NCBI GenBank assembly: GCA_041946865.1
Contig: JBHGBF010000147.1
Coordinates: 1 to 13,853 of the forward strand
From: RPQK01 sp041946865
GTDB taxonomy: Bacteria > Acidobacteriota > UBA6911 > RPQK01
Direction of reading: 5' to 3'
DNA: 13,853 bases
The notes below the pieces were generated by a model. That model did not search any database. It saw only the letters and a program-made list of their open reading frames with translations, and was not told the DNA's origin. Both the position numbers and the translations under genes were made by a program. Of this stretch, positions 13,753-13,853 are shown one piece after another (position 1 is the first letter of the stretch; each line of letters begins with the position of its first letter).

Positions 13753-13853
13753 TGTCTTCACTGGCGAGCGAAGAGCCGCAAGCGAACCTGTTGTGGCGGT
13801 AACCGCTCAGTTTTCTGCGAGCGAAGCGGCAGGCGCTTTTGGAGTTCATCATG
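13752..13853 (+). other. window end: 16-codon frame and possible start of the next gene
   Basis: An ATG at 13752 overlaps the VWA stop (TGATG) and opens MSSLASEEPQANLLWR before a TAA (13800-13802). An ATG at 13851, the last three bases, is in the same frame and has GGAG 6 nt upstream, a normal SD. The simplest reading is that the next gene starts at 13851. A gene interrupted by the TAA is possible, since the frame is open after it. A small GCGG/CCGC hairpin (about 13796-13806) is also present. Confidence 0.3.

Overview
The window is a bacterial chromosomal housekeeping segment around a probable replication origin. Nearly every gene is a full-length, recognisable core gene. The likely source is an acidobacterium or a close relative. 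The main reason is the last gene, a secreted von Willebrand factor A (VWA) protein of the 'VWFA-related' type that is greatly expanded in Acidobacteriota. Moderately high GC, a GyrB with the long Toprim insertion of many Gram-negative lineages, and short tandem repeats between genes fit this but do not prove it. Nothing looks like a phage, IS element, CRISPR array, tRNA or rRNA.

Layout. Positions 1-197 hold an octamer repeat array: 16 direct units, a short spacer, then six inverted units, the last overlapping the gyrB stop codon. The minus strand then reads dnaA (5460-4195), dnaN (3969-2860), gyrB (2620-194), which is the classical origin order but without recF. Upstream of dnaA, 5461-5995 carries three DnaA-box-like 9-mers in 32 bp, two of them forming a perfect inverted repeat, and is the best oriC candidate. 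A second minus-strand operon, rpsA - HU/IHF gene - HIT gene (8560-5996), is tightly coupled, with a 14-nt overlap and then a 1-nt overlap. A divergent region (8561-9019) contains a strong promoter for rpsA (TTGACA, 18 nt, TATAAC), an unusually long rpsA leader, and a terminator-like stem-loop in the rpmE leader.

The plus strand then carries rpmE, prfA and prmC, which are functionally linked: L31 is ribosomal, RF1 terminates translation, and PrmC methylates the GGQ glutamine of RF1. A second HIT (HINT-type) gene, folE, and the VWA gene follow. The VWA gene starts inside a heptamer repeat that supplies both SD-like purines and two in-frame ATGs. The last 100 bp hold a possible start of another gene, beyond the window.

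Taken together, the genes cover replication initiation (DnaA), processivity (DnaN), supercoiling (GyrB), nucleoid architecture (HU/IHF), translation (S1, L31, RF1, PrmC), nucleotide hydrolysis (two HIT proteins) and folate or pterin synthesis (FolE). I see no new multi-gene system. The most interesting signals are non-coding: the repeat hairpin at the gyrB terminus, the origin architecture, the two leaders, and the repeat-derived start of the VWA gene.
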